From Dermanyssus gallinae (taxonomy: Eukaryota > Arthropoda > Arachnida > Mesostigmata > Dermanyssidae), in assembly GCA_003439945.1 (NCBI GenBank), contig QVRM01002220.1:606160-670159 (forward strand): a DNA stretch of 64,000 bases, read 5' to 3'. The notes under the pieces were generated by a model that did not search any database, had not been told where the DNA came from, and saw only the letters and a list, made by a program, of their open reading frames with translations. Made by a program: the position numbers and the translations under genes. This document shows positions 26,474-41,688 of this stretch, piece by piece; position 1 is the stretch's first letter; the number at the start of each line of letters is the position of its first letter.

Positions 26474-27534
26474 GAAAGGAGGCCTAGGCATTCCAGGCGC
26501 TGTCTTGGTCGCAAGTCCCGCGGTAGTCGCCGCAATGTCTAGTGCCTTGCAAAGGGCGTGAAGGCTATTTGATTCCCCAGCTGTCGAACGGTTACGCACT
26601 GTACTAGAGAATTCTAGGGAATGTCTCTTAGCACGCACTGGAGCACCCCCTCGAGAGGATCCGATTTCCTAGGCAAGCTAGACCGCGTCAGTTGGAGGAT
26701 AGCTAGCCAATCTTCTCAATTCAGCAGAAGACGAGGTGGGCTTCGAGCAGCTTCATCTAGTGGTGCTAATGCATGACTCAATGCTCTACCGTATACTCCC
26801 GTTGGAACACTCTTAGATGACTTTGTCGTCAGGACCTGCGTTGGTCTTCACCTTAGGATCCCTCTAGTTGAGGAACATGAGTGCAGCTGTGGCGAGAACG
26901 CCTCACCTCTAGTTCACCATTGCTTATCCTGCACCCGCAGCTTAGGCCGTAGGACGAGACACTCTGCTTTGAATGATACCCTAGCCCGTGCTCTAAAGTC
27001 TTCTGGCTAACCTTGTGTTCTCGAACTCGCAGGTTTGTATACAGACGACTTCCATCGACCTGATGGGATGACGCACACAGCCTTTGAGGGTGGGAAGACA
27101 CTTGTCTGGGACGCTACCGTGACTAACTCTTTAGCACCTTCAATGGTCAGTCACGGCGCTACCCAGGCTGGTTATGCTGTTTCCCAGGCGGAAAGAAATA
27201 AGTGTTGGAAGCATACATCTATCGGAGACTCTATGGATTTTCGACCTTTTACCTTCGAAACCTTAGGGGGCCCAGGTAAAATTACTGAGGGAGTTATTAC
27301 TAAGATATGCAAGTGTCTCAGATTGGCCACGGGAACCTACGGGCTAGTGAATTTTTCCGGCAAAGGCTGTCATTGGATATACAACGTGGTAACGCCATGG
27401 CGATGCTTGGCATTTTGTCCAGGTGGTCGACCCCAGGCGTGTACCTAGGGCTGATGTAGCTTGTCACCACGTTCACTAGGGGGCAATTGTTTACACCCCG
27501 TTATATGTATGAGATATATTTTCCATGTATTCAT
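26471..27534 (+). mobile_element. Non-LTR retrotransposon, decayed 3' part (copy 1)
   Basis: The plus strand reads E-G-L-G-I-P-G-A-V near 26480 (the segment after the reverse transcriptase core, G-G-L-G-I in the copy downstream). At 26876-27035 it reads C-S-C-G-E-N-A-S-P-L-V-H-H-C-L-S-C, a Cys/His cluster, then R-H-S-A-L-N, and R-P-D-G with L-V-W-D-A-T-V near 27056-27122, the putative endonuclease core. A stop after K-S-S-G near 27008 and others upstream show it is inactive. It differs clearly from copy 2, so the two are separate insertions of related elements. Its 3' end runs into the (TAA)n tract. Confidence 0.75.
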
Positions 27535-29256
<1,722 letters not shown>

Positions 29257-32200
29257 ATTTCCTGGCATTTTGGTGCGTTGGTGTCCTCTAGGAGAAAACG
29301 TTACATTATCACCACGTTCATTCAAATTTCGAAATTTTAACGAGAAAAGCGAGAATCTTTTCATCGTCACAGACCCCGATGACAAAATCTATAACAAAAA
29401 CAACGACAACAACAACGACACCAATAGCCGCATCCACAACAACAGTATGCTCGATGCGTTTTATGTATACAAAGCGGCCAGAAACAAGATGGCCGCATAG
29501 AGCAGCGAAGATGTATTCGATTTGCTGTTGTTGTTGTTCTTGTTGTTGTTGTTGCTTGGGCTTGAAATCTCACTCTGAATCCCTTTCACAGATCTTTCTT
29601 GCTCGCCGTGTCGCTCTGCTTCAATCTCTCCCTGGTCCTTCCTTGTTCGATCTAAACTCCAACGGCCAACCGTTTGATGTACTTTTTTTCGTCTTTTTCT
29701 CTATTTCTGTTTCTCGCATTCTGAATCGTTAGCATAGCTGTATATGTGTTTGTGGGTAGACATCCGAAGCGCGCGAGCTCCCCGGGTATTGGCATGTAGC
29801 TGCTCTTGTATTTGTACGTATGTAAGTTTAGTTTATGCACGGATAGACGAACGGACGTGTATATAATCGGACAAGCGTTACTTTCGTAATGTAGAGTTAT
29901 GTCGTATGCCTCTGACTATATGTGTATGCGCACGTGTGCGCTTGTGTGTACTAAATGCCAACTGCCCTTCGATTTGTCTTCGTACTCTTCCCTCAAATAC
30001 TACTCTCTAACTTTTTGCATTCTTTCTCGCAACGCTGTTAGCTTCTCTCATCAACTCTGCCCTTAGTAGTCTTACTCGCTGTCTGGTTTTGCCGTCTTCG
30101 TAATCGTTTTCTGCATTTCGTTATCGTCTATTTCTCCCTGTTTCTGTTTCCCTCCGATTGTTTCATTGTGCTTTTTTTCGGCATCAACTTGCCCTGCTTG
30201 TTGTTGTAATCCATCCCTCTGCATCGCCCTCCCTTCGCTTGCATGTTTCCTTTAGTCTATCATCTACCCGTGTCGTGACTGTTCGCTGATGGCTGCTTCT
30301 GCTGCTCTAGGCAAGTGGTTGTAGCGTTACGTGGTGGCTTCATTCGATGGTGATGTTGAATTTCTGCTGCGAACCGAGCCTAAGACTAGTACCGTTGTTG
30401 TTGTTGTTGTTGTTGTTGCTGCTACTCCTGCTGCAACTACGATGCGGTAGTGGTTGTTGTTGGTGGTGTCGCAGCCGCCTACACCACCTACAGCAGCAAC
30501 CACTTCCACCGCAACCAAGAGTGCGCCGAGGAACGTCGTAAACGACTAGGCTCCGGGAGAGCGGGGTAGGAGAACAGAAGGGAAGGACGGGAGTGAAGCC
30601 GAAGGGCGATATGGGAGATATTCCCCGATTGCTGCTACTGCTGCTGCTGCTGCAAAGGGGAACAGGCGAAGTTCTTGTATCCGTCTTTGTATTCTCGACC
30701 TTGGCCATCCACGTCATCGACGTGGGCTGACATGATGATGCGTGAGACGGTAGCGGTGGGTTTGTGCGCTTGTTGTGCACTATTAACTCGCCCGGAAAGC
30801 ATAAAAAGAAGCTGTTGGCCGAACCGAACCGAACAAAGGAAACAAACGACGCAATCCTTTGCCGACTTTGCGACCACCGTCACCGCTTATATCGCTTTCT
30901 TCTATGACGCTGTCCAAAGTCGTCATTGTTGTTGTTGCTGTTGTTGTTGTTGTTATTATTGTTGCTGTTGTTGTTATTGTCTTTTCCGCCGTTGTTACTA
31001 CTGCTGCTGTTGTCGCCGCAATCATTCCTGCTACAGCAGCTACGGCTATTAAGCAAGTAGCTGGTATTTAAACAATAGCCACTTTTATTAGCTATTGTTG
31101 CTGCTGTTGTTGTTGATCCTAATATAATTATGTTTGTTATTGTTACTGTTGTTGTTGTTGTTATTAGTGATGTCGTTATTTTAAGCAATGCTGATATTGG
31201 TTTGTTGTTATCGACGCTGCTGCTGCTGTTTCTGTGACGTTGGGTAGTGCCGTCGTTGCCGCTCGCATTTAAGTGAGGGTCCGCCATCAGTCAGAAGAAA
31301 CAAAGAAAAACAGAACAACATTTTTACACGCTTACACACACATACCGGCACACATGTGCATATATGCATGGATGTATGCAGATCTGCATGTAAGTCGGCC
31401 GACGCGTTTGCACATAGACTGACTGGCAGACAGAGGCCATAGTGTTCCCGCCTTGCGCGTTTTGTTTTGGTGCATGCTGAAGTCCGCCTCCCCCGGTCGA
31501 CAACAATAAATGAGGGACTAGAACCGAAGAAGCTACGAGTTGAAGGTAAAGGAGGAAGGAGTTCGTACGAAGGTTTGTAGCTAGTGGGGTAGATGCGTAC
31601 GTGGGTTAGCTGGCACACTTAATTCTCCGATGAACCAATGAAAGGAATCCTGCAGTAGGCAAGGAGGCAAAGACCGTTCAGCTTCGAACGATCGACTCAT
31701 TTGGTTGGTTTGCTTCGCCTGCTGTTCGTTGCATGTGGCTGTATTTTTTTTTAATGCTGCATAGCAGCGAAGGATAAAGCGACACCCGCAATCGATCGCG
31801 CCTCGATCGGCCGGTTGGCCAACCGATGCACAACTGACTAACTGTCTACTGCTGCACGCGGCCCGCGTGGCGCTGCATGTAGAATACATGCAGCCACATT
31901 CTGCACGTCAAAAACGAGCAGGCAGCCTACAGGGAGGCGTTCTGCGTGCAGACACAATGCACGCAGATCGCGTCGTCTAGGCTGCTTAGAAGTAGCATGT
32001 AGAAGACTAGAAAGCATAGCATATGCAGGCTGTACGCAGAATACTGAAATAAGACGCTGTGTATCAAACAAGTATACATGTTACACGCGCTGCCCATACA
32101 AAGCAGAGTTGCTACAGAACGTTACACGCAGATCATGATCAGGTTACACATACTACAGAGAACTAGGCTACTACATGCAGGCTACACGTAGAAAACAGAG

Positions 32201-35200
32201 CGATGTGTGAGGCTGTCGTTAGACGGCATATCGACATGAGTGACGACTGATTAGCGTTGTTGTTTCCGTTGCAGTAACACTAGAAGTCATGGTTGTTGTT
32301 GTTGGTGTTGGTGGTGATGGTGTTGGTGTCGTCGTTGTTGCTACTTGTTATTATTACTTGGTATTGTTGTTGTGGCTGCTTGTTGTTGTTGTTGTTGTTT
32401 TACTCGGCGGTACGACTTGAGGTTGGCGGTATGGTTGACGATTCAAATCTGTTATGAGTAGCGGGGTCGATTACAATTTCGGAATGCTTGCTTTTCATGT
32501 AGACCAGTTCGTTGGGTGGATTAAAGGTTAATAAACAACAGTCTTATGTTTACCTGCAAACATTATCGTCATTATCTCATCTTATTCTATATTATAATTG
32601 CCAGTACTACCGTTCGTCATTGCGCTCGATCCGAGTTGTAGTAGTAGCTGTGCTAGAGAGCATAGATGCGGTAGTGGGCGAACTTCTGAGAGCGCGAGCG
32701 CCATTGTCATCAGCGACCCGGCCCCGCGCAAAATCCAAGACACAACAAACACTCTGCTCGTTTCCTCGTCTCACCCACAAGAGCCACGGGGACGAAGACG
32801 TCTCGAACGGATAGCTAAGCCTACTATATGAGAACTATGAGGTCGAACGAGGCCGACAAAGTCGACGAGTGAGGAACGAGAAAATCAACGCACGGAAAAA
32901 GGGCACGGAAAAGTCGACCGGGAACAAAGATGGCGGGTGCTGTTCGAAGCGAAGCGGTTCCATCTCTACTTCGACGCACTTTGGCTTCTTCGCTTCTTTG
33001 ACTGGCGCCGCCGCCGCCATTGCCGCCGACAACAACAACAACTACGAAGACGACCACGACGACGACGACGACGACGACGCCACCACCGTAAGCGATCGGG
33101 CTAGGCGTCAGACGTCAGACCGAAACCAAAAAGCGAGAAAGACGGGAATTGAGTGGTGGCCTACTTACTTGGCTGGGACCCGTCCACTTGCCGGCTCCTC
33201 ACGCTGCCTTCGAGTATTGGTCGGCTCGATTTCTTTCGGTCCGAAAGCTTCGTTCGGTCAGTCGCTGTCCTCATGAATTTCAATGCGTTGCCACTACCGC
33301 CGGCTGTCCCGCTTCTGCCGCAGCCTCTGCCGCCGGCTGCTTGAGGATCTCCGAGAGAGAGACAGAGAGAGAGAGAGAAATAGCAGAGTCGCTGTCTAAG
33401 GTCGGCAAGGTCCAGGGTAGTGGTGATGCGATCATCGATGGCGATCGAATCGCTATTGCGCGCTATTGATTATGTTCGCTCACGGTCAACCTGCACGGCT
33501 ATACCCGGTCAAGTATACCGGGGAGGCCAATAGTAAACAAACTTTGCCCGCAGCACTGACGACGAGCCTGCTCGGAACTTTTGGCGAATGGCTCGTAGCC
33601 GCAAGCTAAACCGCTGCTGCTGCCGCCGCCGCCGCCACACCTGTACGCGTTGTTGCTGAATCACCGGATTGACCGCTTGGATTGACCATCGATGGCAGAA
33701 TAGGAAGGAGGACACTTATCTGTCTCTCAGCTGTAGCGTCCACTTTACGGGGGAGCACCTGCCTGCTGTTATAGCGTGTCGATAGTGATATCTGTACGTT
33801 TCTGTACAGACGTTTTTGTTCTCTTCTTTCTATGAGCTGGTGGTGATCACTGGTGGCAGAGACATGATAACGTAGGCTACATGCTAATTTTATTGTTACT
33901 CTGTTCCTTTTATCTAGATCGCTTCTTGGATTCTGTTAAAAGGTTTAAGAAATGCCACGACTCGGGGCAATAAAGCAGCAAGAACAGCAACCCATAAAAC
34001 AATCAGCCCACGGCTAAGTGAGTCGAAACACACATATTTGAATCCGGAAATATTGTTTATAGTAGCGTTCGTCACGGTTGTTGACTCCAACCTTTGAAGA
34101 GTCTGCTTGTTTCGATATTCACTTCCTGAAGGGGTAAGGATTTCCATACAAAACCCATGTCGATTATGTTTGAGCTTTGACACGCCTGTTGAGTTGCCCA
34201 CTCCTTGGGGGCTCTGGGAGACAGAGGGGATGTTCGGTTTGGCACAGTCGTGTTGACGGCGGCCGCGGCCTACAGTGTTTTCTCTGCGGAGCGCCCGGTC
34301 CAACTACATATAGTATGAGCAAAAAACAGCCCCAACATCTTCCTCTCCTTTGTTCGACCCTCGCATTGGTCCATTTTCTCATAAGGCGGGCGGTGGCCGA
34401 CACGGTACCGTATCAGACACCGTATAATGACGGTGTAGCGCAACATCTCGAAACTATGAGCTCTGAAATGAACTAGCAGCTCCCACAAAAACGCCCTGAG
34501 CTGAAGCGGGGCGTCACGTTTCGGCCAGTACAAGGCTAGCCTGCTGTTGTTCTGCTCCGTTTTTACTTGGCCGTGACTGTATGTGCGTGTAGCTTAACTG
34601 AGCTGCGTTTTGAAGCCAAACTGTCCCCACGCTGTCTGCCACTGCTGCTGTAGAAGTAGCTTCGACAGCCGATGCATCTACAGAGTAACGCTATATATGG
34701 GTAGCGCCGCCCGTATCCATCGATCCGTTCGTATCAGGTCTTTCCTTTTCGAAAGCCTAGTGAGGCAGAGAAACGTAGAAAACGAGAGAGAGATTGATAT
34801 CAAAGGCGAAATATATAGAAATTGAGAGAGAGGAAGAGAGGGAGAGAAAGGGATAGAGAGAGGGGGGGGGGGCTTTCTTCGTCTCCGCAAAGAAAAGGCT
34901 CGCGCCTACGGAGGCCGGCAGCTATTCAATAGTAGGCCGGGCGACACGAACCTCAGCTTTCGCTCTTCGTATCGGCGCACTGGCTTGCAAAACTAAGCCT
35001 AACAAAGTTTCGACTGGGTACACTCGCAGTGCGTCACGGAAACGCTTTTGGCTAGCACGTAACGTATCGGGCCGCGGCGACAACGATATATCTTGCTGAT
35101 TACGCAAAACGGTTTTTGGCAATGGTAGGTACCACGAAGAGGGCAGGATTACGTATTTTATGTATTTATTTGTAGGTATACTTTAAACAAGTCCTTGGCA

Positions 35201-35206
35201 TCTACC

Positions 35207-35290
35207 TATGATGCGTGTCTAGTCGGGTTTGAATCTACAACTCGTGGCCTCCGCTACACCGTGGGCAAATCGCGCTCCGTCTAGCAAACT
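35207..35290 (-). repeat. tRNA-like SINE fragment
   Basis: On the minus strand GCTAGACGGAGCGCG is followed by GTAGATTCAAACCCGAC, A- and B-box-like. No closely similar second copy was noticed. Confidence 0.35.
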
Positions 35291-35939
35291 CACACGTTTT
35301 GGCCGACATACACATCCAATGGTTCTGTGACCAAACTAACAAAAGCTTGTCGTAATGCACAAGTACTGATCTTTTTTTGTGAAATACTCATTGCGCATAT
35401 GCTTATTTTCTGGCCGTATACTATGTTGGAAATTTGCTTGATTGTTTCGTCTCTTTTTATCTGAGCGTCGACTTTCGTTCTACTATTACTATTAGAGTCT
35501 ATACGTGTTTGCCAAGCAAGGCGGGAACGAGTACCATTAGTTATCAAAATCGGATCTCTGAAAATCTATAGACTATGGGGTCATCCATCATATATCATAA
35601 AGAATTTAACGTATCCACTTACAGCCGATTGGGTTTGCCTTGCAAAGTTTCACTGTGCACCGTCGATGATAGGTATCTACTCAAATAAACCAGTCTTTTC
35701 TTGTCTGCAACTGGAGATTTTGTATGTAACATGTACAGTGTTTGTCACGAGAAACCATAAGTATGCTTATCGATTTTTCTTCCGTCTGGTTTTTGTACAC
35801 GCAATTACCTTCACCGCTCATCTCATACTTTATAACGAGTGTTGTCTGCCTGACCTGGTGAGAAGGTTCTAGCTTTAGCCGGTAGTGTATAATGACACTA
35901 ACTGTCGTTTCCCCGTGTATGGTCATCAATTGGTTCCAG

Positions 35940-36104
35940 GTGACGACTTTCACCCAATCGTGTCATCGCCGCGTATTCACGTACTGGAGAACGGCTCGCT
36001 CACCATTCTATCCGTGGAGCGGACCGATCAGGGCCAGTACATCTGCGAGGCCAGCAACGGTGTTGGCGCCTCAGCTACGACGGCCTTAACGCTTGCGGTC
36101 AAAT
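35940..36104 (+). CDS. Dscam-like: Dscam-like gene, second half of Ig8-like domain
   Basis: This 55-codon exon starts after GGTTCCAG (35939) and ends at GTACGT (36105), phase 1 on both sides. It reads DDFHPIVSSPRIHVLENGSL, then the strand LTILSVERTDQGQYICEA with the second Ig cysteine, N-G-V-G and a closing strand ALTLAVK. Joined to 16207-16326 it makes one Ig domain of about 95 residues. E-x-x-N-G-x-G after the cysteine is shared with Dscam Ig8. The intron between the halves is the longest in the window and holds most of its transposon relics. Confidence 0.95.
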
Positions 36105-36638
36105 GTACGTTACAGATTTAGCGGCTTAGAAGGCCAGATACGTTTACTAATGCATAGGCGTGTACGCCAAATAGTCAGTATTATTACGAGCACGATTAGT
36201 TAGCAGCGATAAGTAATGCGTGCCATTGTGAGATTTGAACGCGCGCACGTATGGTAAATTCAATAACACTACAGACACTTCCTATCCTACGGCACTCGAC
36301 TGTGTCTACGGCAAGTATACTTTCGAGGCAAACTGGCACATGTGGTTCGTGCCTATAAGTATATAAAATAATTGTCTTGCTAACGTTTTTTTTATGCGAG
36401 GCTACATTAGATGTTTTATATTTGTATACAATATAGCGTGTTCGACTAACATTTGTGATTATTACCAGCTATGCGTCCAATGAATTCTGCATTTGTTGCG
36501 GCTGTCAAAATGTGGTAACTTATTTCCGCCACTGCTACTACCTAATAATTTTTTGAGAAGTAAACCAACCCGCCTTGATGAGTGACAACATTATATTAAC
36601 GACACGACCACAGGTTAGATCTGGGGTATTGCTACCTA

Positions 36639-36669
<31 letters not shown>

Positions 36670-39600
36670 ATTTGTAGTAGCGGTGGCTTAGGCGGCTAAC
36701 GCAACCGCGGTTAGCAAAACATCGTTAGTTCGAGCCCTGGCCGTGCTGGTTGAATTTGTTGGACGTGGTTGTCATTGCCTTGCTGCTACATACCTCTGCT
36801 GGAGAAAGCCTATATAATTCCAGTACGAGAACGCGATGACGATAGATGCATTTAGACGATATCGTGCCACCGTAGGCAACTTAGCTCATTACGAGAGTCT
36901 AAAATGTGGTTGTCAAAGCGTGAAATTTTTTTTTATTTTTTTTTCTTTATGCACGTATTTATTGGTCCGATTCTGATTGGTCGGGTCCAGACAACGCCGT
37001 GGGTTGGTTAATGACAACAACTAGCTAGCACGTTCGATGGGTGGGCGGTCTGTGGGCGACCGCTTTGTTCTCTATACGACATGATTGTTTGACGCTTGGC
37101 GTGGCGCTTTGTTTGGTCGTAAGCCGAGGGTTTGTTATTCATCTGGACGGCGCGAAACGCCATTCGCTACTGCAGACAGCACACACACCCACACACCCGG
37201 CGACAGACGTATAACAGGGGGCCAGCTCAAACCGATCCGCGACCACCCGCTTCTGACCCACATCGAGATCGATCCCTTTACTGAGTCACTGCGAGAAGCG
37301 ATGTGCGACTTACGACAGAACGGGCCAAAAAATGCCAATAGAGAGTCGTCATTATCAATCGAAAGCTTGTTACCATTGTTTACCGCCTCGTCGCAATGCA
37401 GCAATAGTTGCTTACTCTGAGATCGGACACACACACACGTAATCAGGCTCTGCTGGAACTGTTAACGTGTGCAATAATGAGTGCATATGCATGCAAAAGC
37501 ATATTAAACACCATTATGTATATATCCTTCATTTATAACACATGCATTTATATATATATATATATATATATATGCATGTGGTTTCGGCTGGCCTAACGGA
37601 TTCCAACGGCTTGTGTTTTGTCGCCGTTGCGGTCGCTGTCACCGTTACTGTCGATGACGTACTTGCCCCCCCCCCCATCCCCCCGGGGCGTGTTACGGCT
37701 GACAACGTGGCGTTCGTCGTTCTCAATGAGACTACGCTATCCGGACTATCCGCATTCTGTCGATGCGACAACGACACGGCAGCGAATCAGAGGCGTTTTG
37801 CTTCTTCGCTTTATCTGCTCTCAAACCCCTCTCATCCCAGGCAGGCGGGCGGGCAGCCACCCGCCCCCCCCCCGGATCTAGACCTCTCTTCAAACCCTTT
37901 TTCGGCGGCCCCACCACGTTTGCGTTTTGCCGGCGTCCGCAACTCCCCATGTCTTGCTCCTCTAGCCATAGCCACTGATGTCGCTGCGAGGGCGACTGCT
38001 GATGCTGCTGGTACCGTCACTACACCACGCCTAGTGCCCGCGCTACTCCTGGGCCCTGTTTCTGCGGCGTCGGTATGTACAGGCGGCCATGCAACTCGGT
38101 CGGCCGCTCGGCCGGGTAACTGCGTCGGATTCGATTTTCCACTGCCAAATGACGAGATCTATGCCAGGGAGTCACTTCGTCCGTCAGTCAGTCAGCACAC
38201 AGGCAATGGCGGCCGAACAAGTGGGATTGCTTCTGGCCCCGCTCATCCCCTCGTTCCGTACGGGTGGCTGGTCCCATCCTCGTTCGCCGTCCGCCTCTAT
38301 CCTATGTACGGGTTGTTGGCTTGCCCCCTAACAACCACCCCCGCCGACGACAGCCCTTAACGCTCTCTCGCTAGCCGGCATTCACCCCCGACCGACGCTA
38401 AACCACAGCGCCAACTCGCCGCTGCCGCCCGCCCTTGGCATTGCTTCAACCCCCTTATGTTCTTCTCGTCTCGGACATCAGTCTTCTTTTTCTAACCATC
38501 TCACTCGTGCTTCCCATTTCCGTCCGGGCCTCTCTGTCGTTCCTCCCCCCCCCCCCCCTTCCTGCCTTCTCTCTCTCTCCTCTGTATCTGTTGTCGTCAT
38601 CAGCTTCTCATCACTGTTTTTCACTCTCTGTCTGGCCATAGCTACCTTTTCTTTTCCTGTTGGGTTTTATTTCTTTCTCTCTTGCCATCTATTGACCTCA
38701 ATGCCTTTCTGTTGCACCTCCTCGTCCTCCACTACCGTACCACTACTCCTTTCACGAACCCTTCCTGGTTCTTTTGCAAGCGCTTACTCCAATTCGGCCT
38801 GCGATCTGGAACTCTTCCATTCAAAACGTCATCGTCGTCGTTGTCGTCGTCGACGGTAACAACGACGACAACGTACGTACCACGTTCAACGTTGGTTTTC
38901 AATCGTACATTCACAACCAACGGAACTGCCTAGCAGCCTGGGTTGTCTTCCCCCGGTATTACCAATGTTTCTGTTGTTGTTATTTTCGTTGGTGGTGTTG
39001 ATGTTGTTGTTGTTTTTCTTGTTGTTGTTGTTGATGTCGTGTCCGTTTTTTGCTCTAGTGGCACGTCTTCATTTTCCCCCGAAATATCACTATCTTCACC
39101 GCATACGTGGGGCGCGTCGGGAATCAGGCTGTATTAGACAAATACATGTAGATCTCGTTTTGTCTTCCTCTGCTTCGATCGCTTGACTCGTGACTGTACC
39201 CTACAATAATCAAGAAATTAGACAGAAGTTGTTTCCTTGCTAAGATTCGTTAAACTAACTTCTCTCTATTGACAGAGACTATACCAAGGAAACAGAAAAT
39301 TGTCTTAAAGATATGACCGACGACGATCTACAATATGTACTGGTATTTATCCAGTGATGATGCACTTGATATAATTCAGTGCATTCTCGCTATCGAGCGA
39401 GCAATTGACTTTGACTGACTTCCTACGTGTGAATGTAAGATACGCATTTTAGGCTCGTTTCTACACTTTCACTGATTTTGCGCCTAGCGGCAAAACTGCA
39501 GATATGCAGTGTTTCTCTAGATTTCGATCCGCCCTCCTAGAAGCGTTCGATCGGAAAAGTAGCGGTCAATGTAACCATAGATGGGCCACCACCTTTTGTT

Positions 39601-41371
39601 AGCTCTCCGTATTCGCCTCGGTAGAGGGCGTTCGAAGCTATGCGTTCTCTTGCTCTGCTGCTATCGCTATCGCTACTACAAGAATGGATTAGATAGATTG
39701 AGAAAAATAAACAGTTGAGCAAACACTGTTTCGTCCGTCGATCGGCAAGTCGGGAAGGACTGTCGGGTTGAAGCAGACTTTGCGTTGGCACCTTTGCCAA
39801 AGGTTCCGTCGTTTACTGTTGTAGTTGTTGCTATTGCTGCTGCTACTGCTGTTGTCGTCGTTGTTGTTGTCGTTATTGTTGTTTTCTTTTGTGGATACGT
39901 TACGATGGCCAATGCCTATCCACCCACCCACGTGAGGTAGGCGGAGACGATCCGAGAATCCGCCTTGCTTGTAACTCCAGCAACTCAGCCTTGTCTGCGC
40001 ACCGGGAGCTGTATACCGTCATACCCTTGGGGAACAGAATTCGACTAGCTCGTGGAGTGAGTGAGCGCCCGACGCTAGGGCCTAGCGTTTCGCTGCTCAT
40101 GGGGAAGGCTTCGTTTCGTATTGCAAACAAGCAAGAGAAGAGCCGTAGGAAGAGAAGAAGAGAAGATCCAGCTGAAGGAAGTACGCGGATGTAGCAACAA
40201 CATAAACAACAACAACAACGACAACAACAACAAAACTCCACCAACACCAGCGATGGCAGCAAGCGACTATTCGATCGGAAATGCAATTTAGCCCATACAA
40301 GACGGCACCGTTGAGTCGCGGCGGTGGTTGCGGCAGAAGCAGCAAAGACAATTGGAGCAACGGATTTGAGTTGAGCCATTCGAATAGTCCCATCGCCGCC
40401 GGGCGCATCGATTCTAGCTCTTGTCTTTCGCCCCCGCTTCAATCACCCGCCGAAGCGTTGACTGTTGATACGAACTAAGGATCCCCGTCAACGAAATGTG
40501 TTTCTTTTATTGTTTTCTCTGACCGAATGCTTATGACGATGCCGGGGGGAGAAACGCCGAACAAACAGCCTTTAACAGAGTGTACAATTTTAACATTTTG
40601 ACAATAGAATCAACTACACGCTTGCGTTGTAGCACATAGCAAGAATATTGATTACCACGAACTAGTGACATACTACTGTATATTGTATATATCACGAATG
40701 TGTATGCTGAGTCGTCATCTACGGCTCGTGTATATATTAATGCAGCAACTGACAGCGAAGCTATCAATGCAGTTGTTCAGCGGCCAATTTCACCTGTGTG
40801 GGTGGGACTGACGGCGGAAAGCTGAACTAAATATTGTCCTACCGATGCGGTTTTGTGTCGAAATTTCCGCTGCTGCTAGGAATGATAAAACGGCGGATTC
40901 GCGCCTGCGTTGGCTGCTGATGGTGATGCCACAGATAGAACGGGTCCTCCATCCTTGGTTAGGTCTAAGGCATATCTCCTGCAACCATTGACTATGCTCA
41001 GTGTACTTGTCTTCGAATCATTAGCAACGCAAAGCGCGAAATGCACTTGAATAGGCAGCGCAACACAAACATTGTCGACGAAACAGGCCAGTTTAACGAC
41101 TGCAAAAGTGTTAGGCAGATCTATTTCTCAGAAAGTGCATTTTCTTATCACGATACATGTGAGCAATTCTTGCCTAAATAAGTACTGCGTTCTAAAAGAG
41201 CCATTATCAAGTTTACAAAGCGAAAGAGACAAACAAGCCTTAGTCTGTCCTCTGTTCAGTTAGGTAACTTGCTCTTGTTGGGACGTTGTTATGGCGTTAA
41301 CTAAATAGATGTTTGTTTTCTTTTTGCGTGTTTTGCCGGATGATGACAATCGGTGATCGATTGGATTGCAG
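36105..41371 (+). other. Intron between the Ig8-like and Ig9-like domains
   Basis: 5.3 kb. It contains a tRNA-derived SINE, (TA)n at 36639-36666 and 37549-37573, a GC-rich stretch 37580-38600 with C- and G-runs that yields a 272-codon low-complexity frame, GTT/CAA-rich DNA at 38975-39040, 39815-39890 and 40195-40235, and unremarkable AT-rich sequence from 39190 to 39540 and 40480 to 41370. Confidence 0.6.
36672..36830 (+). repeat. tRNA-derived SINE, family 3
   Basis: The head reads GTAGCGGTGGCTTAGGCGGC (A box TGGCTTAGGCGG) and then GTTAGTTCGAGCCCTGGCC (B box AGTTCGAGCCC). A 3' body of about 90 bases follows. It differs from the other two families in its tRNA part. Confidence 0.6.
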
Positions 41372-41519
41372 CTAAGCCACGCGTATCAGGGGTGCCGTCT
41401 GTCGTCAAGCTGAAAAAAGACACACAGGCGCAGATTCAGTGCGAGGCAAGCGGAGATGCTCCCCTCGAGCTTATCTGGAGCTTCAACGGCACCCTAATAC
41501 GGCCAGAGCACGATGTTCG
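41372..41519 (+). CDS. Dscam-like: Dscam-like gene, first half of Ig9-like domain
   Basis: The exon begins after TTGGATTGCAG (41371) with a two-base codon remainder and stops at GTAAGT (41520) in phase 2. It reads KPRVSGVPSVVKLKKD, then AQIQCEASGDAPLELIW with the first cysteine and core tryptophan, and S-F-N-G-T, a possible glycosylation site. C-E-A-x-G-D-x-P-x-x-x-x-W is the usual Ig9 pattern in Dscam proteins (G-E/D-K-P-I-x-I-x-W). The phase 2 end fits the next exon, whose first base completes a CGG codon. A long (TA)n tract starts only 18 bases after the donor. Confidence 0.95.
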
Positions 41520-41536
41520 GTAAGTTCGTTTTATAA

Positions 41537-41540
41537 TATA

Positions 41541-41610
<70 letters not shown>

Positions 41611-41688
41611 TATATTATAATATATATATATATATATTATATATATATATATACTATCTATCTATATATATATATTATATATATATAG
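41537..41688. repeat. (TA)n tract just after a splice donor
   Basis: About 150 bases of TA with GTGTG and TATTATAAT interruptions, starting 18 bases after the donor at 41520. Confidence 0.95.

Noticed and set aside
37542..38360. 272-codon open frame on the plus strand, the second longest frame
   Set aside because: Starts in a TA tract, is rich in A, P, T and V from GC-rich repeats, has no recognisable domain or signal peptide, and overlaps long frames on the other strand.
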